35,277 nt of DNA from Hyphomicrobiales bacterium (GTDB taxonomy: Bacteria; Pseudomonadota; Alphaproteobacteria; Rhizobiales; Xanthobacteraceae): assembly GCA_021730985.1 (NCBI GenBank), contig JAKFYI010000039.1:1-35277 (forward strand). The letters are read 5' to 3'. The position numbers and the translations under genes are program-made. Shown here piece by piece: positions 7,860 through 15,825 of the stretch (within the stretch, counting starts at the first letter, position 1; each line of letters begins with the position of its first letter). Under the pieces are notes generated by a model. It had not been told where the DNA came from. It saw only the letters and a list, made by a program, of their open reading frames with translations, and ran no database searches.

Positions 7860-8653
7860 TGGAACAGCCGCCGCACGAATCCGGACAGGATTTCGCCCAC
7901 CATCACCACCGCAATGATCGCCAGCACGATGGTCAGCACGAAGTCGTAGTCGAAACGCTGGAATGCCGTGAACAGCGTAGCGCCGATGCCGCCGCCGCCG
8001 ACCAGTCCGACCAGCGCGGAATTGCGCAGGTTGGAATCGAGTTGATAAGCGCAGAAGCCGACGAACCGCGGCATCACCTGCGGCACCACGGCCATCACCA
8101 CCACCGAAAGAAACGATGCGCCGGTCGCACGCACCGCCTCGACCTGGTTCATCGACATTTCTTCGACCGCTTCGGCGAGCAGCTTCGACAGAAATCCCAT
8201 CGATGCCACGATCAGCGCCAGCACGCCGGCGAGAGCGCCGAAGCCCACCGCTTTGACGAACAGGATCGCTACGATCACCGGATGAAAGGTGCGAAGCAGC
8301 GCGATCAGTCCGCGCGAGAACCAGGCGAGGGGTGCGGGACTCAAGTTGCGCGCCGCCGCGAGGCCGAGCGGCATGGCAAACAGGATGCCGAACACCGTCG
8401 ACAGGATCGCGATCTGCAGGCTCTCCATCATGCCGGCGGTGAGCAGGGACTGCTTGTCCGCGGAGAAATCGGGCGGGAACATCCGTGACAGGAAGCGGCC
8501 ACCCTGGTCGAGGCCGGTCAGAAAGCGCGCCCAGGTGAACTCCAGGGTCGTGGCGGCATAGACCACGTAAACCGCCAGCACGATCAGCCCGATCCGCGCC
8601 GGCCAGTTCGGCGGGAAGGCGACGCGCTTTGCCGCTGGAGCGGACATGCTCAT
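7856..8653 (-). CDS. phnE: Phosphonate-type ABC transporter permease (first subunit, PhnE1)
   Basis: A 265-residue PhnE-family permease. A hydrophobic helix at about 22-38 is followed by five more, with the ATPase-contact loop near [22 protein letters not shown]. Its EAA loop matches that of phnE2 in position, so the two probably form a heterodimer. The first ATG at 8653 overlaps the phnC stop as ATGA; a second ATG at 8647 (MSAP) is an alternative. The tight overlaps on both sides imply coupled translation of phnC, phnE1 and phnE2. Confidence 0.87.
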   Translation of the reverse strand: MSMSAPAAKRVAFPPNWPARIGLIVLAVYVVYAATTLEFTWARFLTGLDQGGRFLSRMFPPDFSADKQSLLTAGMMESLQIAILSTVFGILFAMPLGLAAARNLSPAPLAWFSRGLIALLRTFHPVIVAILFVKAVGFGALAGVLALIVASMGFLSKLLAEAVEEMSMNQVEAVRATGASFLSVVVMAVVPQVMPRFVGFCAYQLDSNLRNSALVGLVGGGGIGATLFTAFQRFDYDFVLTIVLAIIAVVMVGEILSGFVRRLFQ

Positions 8654-9453
8654 TCCAGCCAGCCTTCGCCGCCGTAGATTTGCAGCAGATGGCTGTCCTC
8701 AAGATCGCGCGGCGGCCCGTCGAACACGATCTCGCCCTTCGACATGCCGACGACGCGGTCGGCGAAACGCCGGGCCAATGCCACGTTGTGGATGTTGACG
8801 ATGACCGGGATGTCGCGCTCGCCCGCGCGCTTGGCGATCAATTCCATGATCTCCACCGAGGTCTTCGGGTCGAGCGAGGAGGTGGGCTCGTCCGCCAGGA
8901 TCAGGTCGGGCTCCTGCATCAACGCACGCGCAATGCCGACACGCTGGCGCTGCCCGCCGGACAACTGGTCGGCGCGTTGCGTGGCGAGCGCGCCCAGGCC
9001 CACCGCGTCGAGCAGTTGGAACGCGCGTTCGATGTCGCGCGCCTTGAAGCGCCGCAGCCATGCGCGCCAAACAGGCACGTAGCCGAGCCGTCCGGTCAGG
9101 ACGTTCTCGATCACCGAGAGGCGTTCCACCAGGTTGTATTCCTGGAACACCATGCCGATGCGCCGGCGCATCTGGCGCAGCGCGCGGCCGTTGAGCTTGG
9201 CGATATCCTGGTCGAGGAACAGGATCTCGCCCGCGGTCGGATCGACCAGCCGGTTGATGCAGCGGATCAGCGTGGACTTGCCGGTACCGGACGGGCCGAT
9301 GATCGCGGTCATGCCGCGGCCTTCGACCTTCAACGAGACGTTCTTGAGCACCGGCTGACCGGCGCGATACGCCTTGGTGAGGCTTCGGATAATGAGCGTG
9401 CGATCGACGCCTGCGTCATCAACCGGCGGCTTGATTGGCGCCGAGGCGTCCAT
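8650..9453 (-). CDS. phnC: Phosphonate-type ABC transporter ATP-binding protein PhnC
   Basis: A 267-residue ABC ATPase. Walker A is GPSGTGKST (53-61), the Q-loop lies in [14 protein letters not shown] (about 101-114), the ABC signature is LSGGQ (164-168) and Walker B is LILADEP (184-190), followed by the D-loop SSLDP. The [13 protein letters not shown] segment and GYVPVWRAW are characteristic of PhnC rather than other oxyanion ATPases. It powers uptake of phosphonate, phosphite or a similar compound through the two PhnE permeases. It starts six bases after the phnD stop. No C-P lyase or phosphonatase gene lies in the window, so the fate of the substrate is not shown here. Confidence 0.92.
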   Translation of the reverse strand: MDASAPIKPPVDDAGVDRTLIIRSLTKAYRAGQPVLKNVSLKVEGRGMTAIIGPSGTGKSTLIRCINRLVDPTAGEILFLDQDIAKLNGRALRQMRRRIGMVFQEYNLVERLSVIENVLTGRLGYVPVWRAWLRRFKARDIERAFQLLDAVGLGALATQRADQLSGGQRQRVGIARALMQEPDLILADEPTSSLDPKTSVEIMELIAKRAGERDIPVIVNIHNVALARRFADRVVGMSKGEIVFDGPPRDLEDSHLLQIYGGEGWLE

Positions 9454-9459
9454 CGCGGG

Positions 9460-10512
9460 CTATTGCTTCGGAGCTTGCTGCTGCGCCTTCTTCTTTTCCA
9501 GAGCGTCCGCCTCGCGCTTGGCCTCGGCGTCGTAAGCGGCCTTGTTGTAAGGAGTGCCGGAATCCTCCGCGATCTTGCGCACCACCGCCCAATCCTTCTG
9601 ATAGGTGATTGGATAGAAACGGTCGTCGTTGTTGAATTCCTTGCGCATCGATTCCGGGAAGCGGAACGCATAGAAGCAATCGACCAGCTTCTTGGCGAGA
9701 TCGGGCTTGAGGTCGTGCGCGTAGGCGAACGACGAGGTCGGGAAGATCGGGCTCTTGTAGATGATGCGGAAGTCGTCGGCCTTCAGCGTGCCGCGCGACA
9801 CCATGCGCTCATAGACGTCGGAGGCGACGCCGCCCATGTCGTAGTCGCCGGACAGGACGCCGAGCGCCGACTTGTCGTGTCCGCCCGACATCAGCGGCTT
9901 GTAGTCGTCGTTCGGCTTGAGCCCTTCCTGCGGATACAGCACGAGCGGCGCGAGGTGGCCGGAGTTCGATGACGGCGCGGTGTGGGCGACACGCTTGCCC
10001 TTGAGGTCGGACAGCTTCTGATAGGGGCTCGACGCCTTCACCAGCGAAATCAGGTGATAGCCGTGCGGGCCCTTCTCCGTGCCCTTGGCGGCGAACGGCA
10101 CGGCGCCGGCGAGGTTGACGGCAAAGCCGGTCGGCCCAGTGGAGAAGCCTGCGAAGTGCAGGCGGCCGGAGCGCATCGCCTCGATCTCGGCGGAGTTCGA
10201 GTTGACCGGGTAATAGACCACGCGCTTGCCGGTGCATTGCGCGAGATAGTCGGTGAACGGCTTGAAGATCGGGCCGTACACCGCGGGATCCTCGACCGGT
10301 GTGTAAGCGAACACCAGCGTGCCCGGGTCGCGGTGGCGTTTCGGATCCTTCGGTACGTCTGCGACCAGGTCTTTGTTGTCGTCGCAATACAGCGTGTCGA
10401 GCTGTCCGCGATTTTTGCAGTCGTCGGTCTGCGCGAATGCTGGGGCGCTCAGCAGCGATCCGGCGCCAGCCAGGGCCCATGCGCCAAGCAACGCGACCCA
10501 TCGATTGCGCAT
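9460..10512 (-). CDS. phnD: Phosphonate-type periplasmic binding protein PhnD
   Basis: A 350-residue PhnD-family binding protein. The signal peptide spans about 1-28 (AFAQ junction). The ligand site is suggested by YPVNSNSAEIEAMRSGRL, STGPT and HTAPSSNSGHLAP, the positions that hold the phosphonate oxygens in PhnD. The mature N-terminus has a Cys-containing stretch with Cys32 and Cys43, possibly a disulfide. The C-terminus is a Lys/Ala/Gln-rich tail (EKKKAQQQAPKQ). ATG 10512 is preferred because GGGAGGATTCA precedes it; an open frame continues to 10533. First gene of the phnDCE1E2 operon, divergent from the rlpA-like gene, so its promoter lies in 10513-10716. Ligand could be phosphonate, phosphite or hypophosphite. 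Confidence 0.9.
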   Translation of the reverse strand: MRNRWVALLGAWALAGAGSLLSAPAFAQTDDCKNRGQLDTLYCDDNKDLVADVPKDPKRHRDPGTLVFAYTPVEDPAVYGPIFKPFTDYLAQCTGKRVVYYPVNSNSAEIEAMRSGRLHFAGFSTGPTGFAVNLAGAVPFAAKGTEKGPHGYHLISLVKASSPYQKLSDLKGKRVAHTAPSSNSGHLAPLVLYPQEGLKPNDDYKPLMSGGHDKSALGVLSGDYDMGGVASDVYERMVSRGTLKADDFRIIYKSPIFPTSSFAYAHDLKPDLAKKLVDCFYAFRFPESMRKEFNNDDRFYPITYQKDWAVVRKIAEDSGTPYNKAAYDAEAKREADALEKKKAQQQAPKQ

Positions 10513-10716
10513 TGAATCCTCCCGATCCGTCATGTGTCCGACGATGCGTCAACGATACGCGGCGTCCACAAGGGCGGCAACCCGGGGCGCTGCGGCGAAT
10601 TCACCAATGTAATCAACCCTAATGAGGGGAAGGCTCGATTTATGCTGCGCTGCCGCAACCACGCCTCATTCGGCCGTTGTATCCCGGGGCATCGCAACGG
10701 AATCAGGAGAAAGACA

Positions 10717-11064
10717 TTGAACGGACTGGGAAGGACGATTGCGGGGGTCTGTGTTGGCTTGTTCGTTGTCGGCGCCGCGCATGCGGAATCCGGCGTCGCA
10801 TCGGTTTACAGCTATGACGGCAGCAAGACCGCCAGCGGCCAGCGCGCGAATCCGCGCGGCATGACCGCCGCGCACAAGACGCTGCCGTTCGGCACGATGG
10901 TGCGTGTCACCAACAAACGTAACGGCAAGTCTATCGTTGTGCGCATCAACGACCGCGGCCCGTTCATTCGGGGACGGGTGATCGATCTGACGCCGGCTGC
11001 CGCGGGCGCGATCGGCTTTTCGGGACTGGCGCCCGTAACTCTCGCCGTCGAAGGGCGAGGCTAG
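10717..11064 (+). CDS. RlpA-like septal ring lytic transglycosylase family protein
   Basis: A short (115-residue) secreted double-psi beta-barrel protein. The RlpA core is plain: [27 protein letters not shown], then [11 protein letters not shown] and [23 protein letters not shown], which contains the conserved Asp-Arg-Gly-Pro of the barrel. It lacks the C-terminal SPOR domain of E. coli RlpA, as do many alphaproteobacterial members. Start choice: TTG 10717 has AGGAG eight bases upstream and yields a clean signal peptide ending AHA-ES. ATG 10642 would add 25 residues and also has a purine-rich site (GGGGAAGG), so it is the alternative. Likely periplasmic, acting on or binding peptidoglycan; catalytic activity is not proven. 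Confidence 0.85.
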   Translation: MNGLGRTIAGVCVGLFVVGAAHAESGVASVYSYDGSKTASGQRANPRGMTAAHKTLPFGTMVRVTNKRNGKSIVVRINDRGPFIRGRVIDLTPAAAGAIGFSGLAPVTLAVEGRG

Positions 11065-11071
11065 CAGAGAG

Positions 11072-11395
11072 CTAGCTTTTCGGTGCGGCGGGGACTTCGA
11101 CCGGCGGATTGCAGTTGCGCTTGCCGGACATCACGCAGTCCTGATTCTTACGCATCATCGCCATCGAGTTGGCAATCCATATCCCGCCTGCGACCAGCAG
11201 GATGACGACGCCAGCCGCCATCGCATTCATCAGCATGCGATGGCGGTAGTCGTCTTCAACTTCGCTTTCGGTGCGCTCAAACCGCTCCAGGTCCTGCACG
11301 GGCGAGGGTTGCGGACGTTTGAGCGTGAACAGCGATCCGCGGCGCCGGAACGGCACCACGCGGCTGTCAGGCTCGTTGGGAGGAGTATTCGTCAC
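11072..11395 (-). CDS. Small single-pass membrane protein of unknown function
   Basis: I do not recognise a named family. The 107-residue form starting at GTG 11395 (read as MTNTPPNEPDSRVVPFRRRG) has a basic N-terminal region, an acidic stretch (ERTESEVEDDYRHR), one transmembrane helix (about AMAAGVVILLVAGGIWIANSM) and a short tail with two cysteines (DCVMSGKRNC) that would face the periplasm if the basic end is inside. An in-frame ATG at 11449 would add 18 residues but has its purine-rich site too close (GAAGGG directly before ATG). Convergent with the rlpA-like gene, seven bases apart. Similar small proteins with an RRGSLFTLKRP-like segment seem to occur in Bradyrhizobium relatives; that is recollection, not a search. 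Confidence 0.68.
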   Translation of the reverse strand: MTNTPPNEPDSRVVPFRRRGSLFTLKRPQPSPVQDLERFERTESEVEDDYRHRMLMNAMAAGVVILLVAGGIWIANSMAMMRKNQDCVMSGKRNCNPPVEVPAAPKS

Positions 11396-11508
11396 GTCCG
11401 ATCCGCCTGATTTGACGAACGGTTTTACCACGGACGGCGATCCCCGCATCCCTTCGGTTTGCCGGCGGCGGCATGGACGGTTCCCGCGGTCCGGCTTATA
11501 GAAACGCG

Positions 11509-11850
11509 ATGAATCGCGGAACTTTCCGGATCAGGGTCATTGCGCTCGCCGCCGCCTACGCGGTGGCGCTGCAGGGGCTGCTGGCCGCATTTGTTCCGGC
11601 CGCAATTGCGCTGCCGACAGGCGTGCTGTGCTCCGGCGAGGTTGCCGGCGATCCCGCAAGTCCGGCGGGGCATGAGCCGTCCTGCGCCACGGCGTGCGCC
11701 ATGTTGGGCGCGGCTGCAGCACCTCCGCCGCCCGATGTCGTCGTGGCCATTCATGCGGTAGCGCCGGCGCCGGAGACGTTTCCATTCGAAGCGCCGCGAG
11801 CGGCTGGTCCGCGCGGCCAACAGACGGCGCGTGCTCCACCGGCCGTCTGA
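11509..11850 (+). CDS. Small secreted protein upstream of copper chaperone (DUF2946-like)
   Basis: A 113-residue protein starting MNRGTFRIRVIALAAAYAVALQG: a basic N-terminus, then a hydrophobic segment (about 9-38) that could be a signal peptide or anchor. The exported part holds three cysteines, in LCSGE and in SCATACAML, and the C-terminal third is rich in Ala and Pro. The context, just before a PCu(A)C copper chaperone, and the cysteine pattern recall DUF2946-type proteins, which are often found in copper loci, but similarity is too weak to be sure. An in-frame ATG at 11473 would add 12 residues. Its gene is 65 bases upstream of the chaperone gene on the same strand. Confidence 0.55.
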   Translation: MNRGTFRIRVIALAAAYAVALQGLLAAFVPAAIALPTGVLCSGEVAGDPASPAGHEPSCATACAMLGAAAAPPPPDVVVAIHAVAPAPETFPFEAPRAAGPRGQQTARAPPAV

Positions 11851-11915
11851 CCGGCGTTCGACGCAGTCCGTATTCTAAAGCGCCTTTTGGCGCGCACCCG
11901 TTTGGAGCCAATGCA

Positions 11916-12389
11916 ATGGTCCGCAATTTCCTGTTCGCCATCGTCATGACATTCGCCGCCAGCGCGGCATCCGCCCACGAGTATGAGTTGGGCCAGCTCA
12001 AGATCGGCCATCCGTGGGCGCGCGCGACGCCCAAGGGTGCGGCGGTTGCCGGCGGCTATCTGAAGATCACCAACAACGGCAAGCAGGCCGACCGGCTGAT
12101 CGGCGGCTCGGCGGCGTTCGCCGGCCGTTTCGAGGTCCATGAGATGAGCCAGGAGGGCGGCGTGATGAAGATGCGCCACCTGCCTAAGGGGCTGGAGATC
12201 AAGCCGGGCGAGACCGTCGAGCTCAAGCCCGGCTCGTTCCATGTCATGTTCATGGACCTCAAGCAGCCGCTGGTGAAGGACCAGAAGCCGCGCCCGAAGG
12301 GCACGCTGGTGTTCGAGAAGGCCGGCACCATCGAGGTGGAATTCACGGTCGAGGCGATCGGCAGTTCGCCGGGCGGCCACCACCACTGA
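11916..12389 (+). CDS. Periplasmic copper chaperone PCu(A)C (DUF461)
   Basis: A 157-residue exported protein: signal peptide 1-20 (ASAASA-HEYE), then a cupredoxin-like PCu(A)C domain. The copper site follows the family H(M)X10MX21HXM pattern: HEMSQEGGVMKMRHL supplies the first His and Met ligands and SFHVMFMDL the last His and Met. IGHPWARATPKGAAVAGGYLKI is the family N-terminal signature. The C-terminal tail ends GGHHH, which may add metal binding. These chaperones deliver Cu(I) to the CuA or CuB centre of cytochrome oxidase. ATG 11916 is chosen because GGAG lies eight bases upstream and it gives a clean signal peptide; an open frame continues farther up. Confidence 0.92.
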   Translation: MVRNFLFAIVMTFAASAASAHEYELGQLKIGHPWARATPKGAAVAGGYLKITNNGKQADRLIGGSAAFAGRFEVHEMSQEGGVMKMRHLPKGLEIKPGETVELKPGSFHVMFMDLKQPLVKDQKPRPKGTLVFEKAGTIEVEFTVEAIGSSPGGHHH

Positions 12390-12413
12390 GGCGAAGCCCG
12401 CGCAACAAGCTGA

Positions 12414-12442
12414 AGGCGCAGGCTTCGCTGAAGCCTGCGCCT
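12414..12442. terminator. Hairpin between convergent genes
   Basis: A perfect 13-bp stem (12414-12426 with 12430-12442) closed by the 3-base loop GCT, 25 bases after the copper chaperone stop and 27 before the end of the convergent CMD-family gene. Neither side has a U-tract, so intrinsic termination is uncertain, but the position fits a shared terminator. Confidence 0.5.
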
Positions 12443-12468
12443 GGAGGCGAGACGATGCCGCCCGAAGA

Positions 12469-13074
12469 CTACGCCGGTTCGGCGAACGGCAGCGGCGCGT
12501 TGTCCGGCAGGTCGGCGCGGAACACGTTGAGCGTCATCGAGATCAGCGTGTAGTAGCCGAGGACGCCGACCAGTTCGACCGTGCCGCGGTCGCCCAGCAC
12601 GGCGTGCACGCGCTTGTAGGTTTTGTCGCTGACGCGGCGCGTCTTGTAGAGTTCTTGCACGAAATCGTAGATCGCACGCTCGTCTTTCTGCGCCGTCTTG
12701 GGCGTGCGGCCGGCCTTGATGTCCTTGATGGTCTGCGGCTTCACGCCGGCTTTGAGCGCCATCGGCTCGTGGGCGAACCACTCGTACTGCGCTTTCCACT
12801 TTTGTCCGGTGCACAGGATCGCGAACTCGGACTGGCGCGGCGACAGCGAGGTGCCGTAGCGAACATGGGCGCCGAGCCGCTGCGCCAAATCGCCGTACTC
12901 CGGCGCCTGCATCCAGATCGCGAACGGGCCGGTCATCCTCTTGCGGATGCCGCGGGGGCCGGACGAGATGGCGTCGCGCAGCGCGCGCTGCGGCGGCGTC
13001 ATCTGCTCGTCGGTCGGGTCGTTGAGGCGATAGACGGGACGCTTCGCAGCTTTCTTGACGGCTTTTTTGGCCAT
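12469..13074 (-). CDS. Carboxymuconolactone decarboxylase (CMD/AhpD fold) family protein
   Basis: A 201-residue protein with a Lys/Ala-rich N-terminus (MAKKAVKKAAKR) and one CMD-fold domain. The family core is seen in LSPRQSEFAILCTGQKWKAQYEWFAHEPMALKAGV: Glu83 and His102 match conserved CMD positions. Cys88 is single; the CxxC of peroxidase-active AhpD is absent, so alkylhydroperoxidase activity is unlikely. The role is probably a decarboxylase- or isomerase-like reaction on an unknown substrate. Start ATG 13074 has only a weak AGAG upstream. Divergent from the PNPOx-like gene, with 66 bases between them. Confidence 0.82.
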   Translation of the reverse strand: MAKKAVKKAAKRPVYRLNDPTDEQMTPPQRALRDAISSGPRGIRKRMTGPFAIWMQAPEYGDLAQRLGAHVRYGTSLSPRQSEFAILCTGQKWKAQYEWFAHEPMALKAGVKPQTIKDIKAGRTPKTAQKDERAIYDFVQELYKTRRVSDKTYKRVHAVLGDRGTVELVGVLGYYTLISMTLNVFRADLPDNAPLPFAEPA

Positions 13075-13140
13075 GGGGATGTCTCTGAATGGGTGGACTG
13101 CGCTACATTAATAGGAGGAACCGCACGTCGGGAGGCCACC

Positions 13141-13746
13141 ATGACCGACAGCATTTTGTACCACGAGGGAAATCGCAAGCTCCAGGACCAGTTCGACAGC
13201 CGGCGCATATCGGACCGGCTGGAAGAGAAACTGGCACGAACGGCCTTCACCGCGGACGACAAGGCGTTCATCGAGGGTGCGTTCTTCTTCTTTCTGGCGA
13301 GTGCGGATGCACAGGGGCGGCCGGACTGCTCCTTCAAGGGCGGCGCCGCAGGCTTCGTGCGGATCACAGGGCCGTCCGAACTCGCCTGGCCGGACTACGA
13401 CGGCAACGGCATGTTCAAGAGCTTGGGCAACGTCGCCGTCAACGGCAATGTGGGGCTGTTGTTCATCGATATGCACGACAAGCCCAAGCGGCTGCGCGTC
13501 AACGGCACCGCGGCGATTTCGCGCGGGGATCCGCTGCTGGCGGAAACGGTCGGCGCGCAGCTCATCGTGCGGGTCACCGCGCAGGCGATCTTCCCGAACT
13601 GCCCGCGCTATATTCCGAAGTTCTCGCAAGTCGAACCGTCGGTCTACGCGCCGCAGGCTGGGTGTGAGCCGCCCGAACCGGCCTGGAAGGGCTTCGACAG
13701 CTTCAAGGACGCAGTACATCCGCGCCAGCCGACGTTCAAGGGCTAG
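13141..13746 (+). CDS. Pyridoxamine 5'-phosphate oxidase-like FMN-binding family protein
   Basis: A 201-residue split-barrel flavoprotein-type protein. The pattern FFFLASADAQGRPDCSFKGGAAGFVRI is the strand-turn-strand region that binds FMN in PNPOx-like proteins, followed by LAWPDYDGNGMFKSLGNVAVNGNVGLLFID, typical of the general-stress or haem-use branch and not of true PdxH. The C-terminal part has NCPRYIPKF, common in this subgroup. The start is clear: GGGAGG six bases before ATG 13141; a long open frame upstream is a shadow. Substrate is unknown. It shares a 66-base divergent promoter region with the CMD-family gene, so the two may be co-regulated. Ends one base before the aspartate dehydrogenase gene on the other strand. 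Confidence 0.85.
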   Translation: MTDSILYHEGNRKLQDQFDSRRISDRLEEKLARTAFTADDKAFIEGAFFFFLASADAQGRPDCSFKGGAAGFVRITGPSELAWPDYDGNGMFKSLGNVAVNGNVGLLFIDMHDKPKRLRVNGTAAISRGDPLLAETVGAQLIVRVTAQAIFPNCPRYIPKFSQVEPSVYAPQAGCEPPEPAWKGFDSFKDAVHPRQPTFKG

Positions 13747-13747
13747 G

Positions 13748-14554
13748 TTACGTCCCCACCGCGAGCGGCGCATGCATCTTGCGCAGCGTGGCGAGCACCG
13801 AAAGCGCGACGTTCTTGCCGGTCTTCGGATTTTCCGACGGGATGTTCTCGATCGAGAGCGTATAGCGCGCGCTGTCGGAATCGACCTCAATCGAATGGCA
13901 GTTGCGCTCGACCGCGGGGTCGGCCCAGATATCGATCATGGTGCGGTCGGGTCCGATGCCGGCCAGCGACAGCGCGGCTGCGACATTGACGTTGGCGGGA
14001 AATCCGGCCGCAGCCTCTCGCGCGGTGCCGCTGAACACCAGCTTCGCCGTGTTGAGGCCTTCGACCGAGATGTTGTTTTTGACGAGGTGAGGGGCGCCGA
14101 CGAGGCCGCCCGGCGGCTTGCGGGTGGTCATCCGCACCGAATGGATCAGGCCCTCGGCCGACGCGATCACCGCATCGAGGCCGAGCAGGGCGCCGGTCGG
14201 CACAACGATGCGTCCGCCGTGCGCCTTGGCGAGTTCGATCAGTTCGGGCCGCGGCAGCAGCGCGCCGCACGACAGCACCATCACCTGCTTGCCGGCTTCG
14301 AGCATGGGCCTGCAGATGTTGTCGATCTGCGCCGCCGGCGCGCATTCGATGGCGAGGTCGGCGTGCTTCGGAAAATCCTTCAGCGAGACCACCGGGCAAT
14401 CGATCTTCTGCGCCGCTAGCCAGGCCCGCGCCTTGGCTTCGTCGCCGGCGGCCACGCAAGCCAGCCGCAAGCCCGGAATTCCGTCGGTCAGGCGCCGCGC
14501 GACGGTGCGCCCGATGGCGCCGAGGCCTGCGATGGCGACGCGGGTATCAGACAT
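13748..14554 (-). CDS. nadX: L-aspartate dehydrogenase (NadX type)
   Basis: A 268-residue protein with an N-terminal NAD(P)-binding fold (VAIAGLGAIGRTVARRL, residues 5-21) and a C-terminal domain with the aspartate dehydrogenase signature. Visible landmarks are ECAPAAQI, LSCGALLPRPELIELA, VPTGALLGLDAV, PANVNVAAALSLAGIG and IWADPAVERNCHSIEVDSD; the His in the last matches the conserved catalytic His region. The enzyme oxidises aspartate to iminoaspartate, which can feed NAD synthesis or simply return to oxaloacetate. ATG 14554 is the natural start. It is divergent from a Bug binding-protein gene 110 bases away, which raises the possibility that the binding protein handles aspartate or a related dicarboxylate. 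Confidence 0.87.
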   Translation of the reverse strand: MSDTRVAIAGLGAIGRTVARRLTDGIPGLRLACVAAGDEAKARAWLAAQKIDCPVVSLKDFPKHADLAIECAPAAQIDNICRPMLEAGKQVMVLSCGALLPRPELIELAKAHGGRIVVPTGALLGLDAVIASAEGLIHSVRMTTRKPPGGLVGAPHLVKNNISVEGLNTAKLVFSGTAREAAAGFPANVNVAAALSLAGIGPDRTMIDIWADPAVERNCHSIEVDSDSARYTLSIENIPSENPKTGKNVALSVLATLRKMHAPLAVGT

Positions 14555-14664
14555 GGACGAGAGGCTCCTCAACACGTTGCCGGCGGCATTTCGCGCAGGC
14601 CGGTCAGACTTGACCACAGTCGGGTTGTAGCGCAAGTCTGCGCTCAAATAACAGGGAGGCGCCC

Positions 14665-15642
14665 ATGTTCCGTTCCGTGATTTGCGCGGCTGTGGCCAGC
14701 GTATTTGCATTTGCTGGCAGCGCGTCCGCGCAGAATTATCCCAACCGGCCGGTCACCATGGTGATCCCGTTCGCGGCCGGCGGGCCGACCGACGTGCTCG
14801 GCCGCATCGTTGGCGCCCGCATGAGCGAAGTGCTCGGCCAGCAGCTTGTTATCGAGAATGTCGGCGGCGGCGGCGGCATGACCGGCTCCAAGCGCGTGAT
14901 GGACGCCAGGCCGGACGGCTACACGATTGGCATCGGCACGGTCGGCACCCACGCCCAGGGTCAGACGCTGTACAAGCGCCCGCTTTACAACTCGCAGACG
15001 GATTTCCAGCCGGTCGCCTTGCTCGCGCAGGTTCCGATCCTGCTCACGGTGCGCAAGGATCTGCCGGCCAACAACCTCCAGGAGTTCCTGGCCTACGCCA
15101 AGGCCAATCAGGCCAAGATGCAGTTCGGCTCGGCCGGCGCCGGTTCCGCCACGCACCTCGGCTGCGTGCTGCTGAACTATCTGATGGGCACCAATATCGT
15201 GCACATCCCGTTCAAGGGCACGGGTCCGGCGATGGCGGAACTGCAGGCCGGCCGTATCGACTTCATGTGCGAGATCATGTCGACCGCGAAGGCGCACGTC
15301 GAGGCCGGGTCGATCCGCGCGCTCACCATCATGAACGAGACGCGCTCGCCGGCGTTGCCGAACCTGGCGACATCGGCCGAGCAGGGCATGAAGGAACTCG
15401 TCGCCTATACCTGGAACGCGATCTTCGCCCCGAAGGGGCTGCCGGCCGACGTGCTGGCGCGCCTCAACAAGGCGGCGGTCGATTCCATCAACACCGCGTC
15501 CGTGAAGGAAAAGCTGGGCGGCCTCGGCGCCGAGGTTGCGACCGGCAACCAGACCACGCCGGAGTATCTCGCCAAGCTCGTCAAGGACGAGACCGAGAAG
15601 TGGGCGGTTCCGATCAAGGCGAGCGGCGTTTCGGTCGAATAG
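14665..15642 (+). CDS. Bug-family (TctC-like) tripartite tricarboxylate transporter binding protein
   Basis: A 325-residue exported protein with a signal peptide (1-22, GSASA-QNYPNRP). Family landmarks are YPNRPVTMVIPFAAGGPTDVLGR, the invariant start of Bug proteins with the AAGG ligand loop, then QFGSAGAGSATHL and NIVHIPFKGTGPAMAELQAGRIDFM. It binds a small carboxylate in the periplasm. No TctA or TctB membrane genes lie nearby, as is common for orphan Bug proteins in this group. ATG 14665 has GGGAGG about 6 bases upstream. It is divergent from nadX, which hints at an aspartate-like ligand, since some Bug proteins bind aspartate or glutamate. A strong hairpin terminator follows. Confidence 0.92.
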   Translation: MFRSVICAAVASVFAFAGSASAQNYPNRPVTMVIPFAAGGPTDVLGRIVGARMSEVLGQQLVIENVGGGGGMTGSKRVMDARPDGYTIGIGTVGTHAQGQTLYKRPLYNSQTDFQPVALLAQVPILLTVRKDLPANNLQEFLAYAKANQAKMQFGSAGAGSATHLGCVLLNYLMGTNIVHIPFKGTGPAMAELQAGRIDFMCEIMSTAKAHVEAGSIRALTIMNETRSPALPNLATSAEQGMKELVAYTWNAIFAPKGLPADVLARLNKAAVDSINTASVKEKLGGLGAEVATGNQTTPEYLAKLVKDETEKWAVPIKASGVSVE

Positions 15643-15667
15643 CGCGCTTTCACGCAACGCAAATCTT

Positions 15668-15700
15668 AACGGGCGGCCCGCGGGCCGCCCGTTTTCATTT
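15668..15700 (+). terminator. Rho-independent terminator after the Bug gene
   Basis: Bases 15668-15693 form a perfect 26-base palindrome (13 bases per arm, GGGCGGCCCG core), and the plus strand continues into a T-rich stretch (GTTTTCATTTTT). It begins 26 bases after the Bug stop codon. A clear intrinsic terminator for the plus strand. Confidence 0.85.
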
Positions 15701-15825
15701 TTGGAGACTGCGCGGATTAACCACGCACGCAGAAGGGGCGTCGTGCCGCAGGGGCTGCGGGCTTAGCTTTGGGTATTCAGAGTCCATTCGGCGAGGAAAC
15801 GTCGCGGCTGCGTTCGGGGTCGAAA

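Noticed and set aside
7029..8702. A single 557-codon fused permease
   Set aside because: The upstream half is an out-of-frame reading of phnE1; the ATGA overlap at 7856-7859 marks two separate permease genes.
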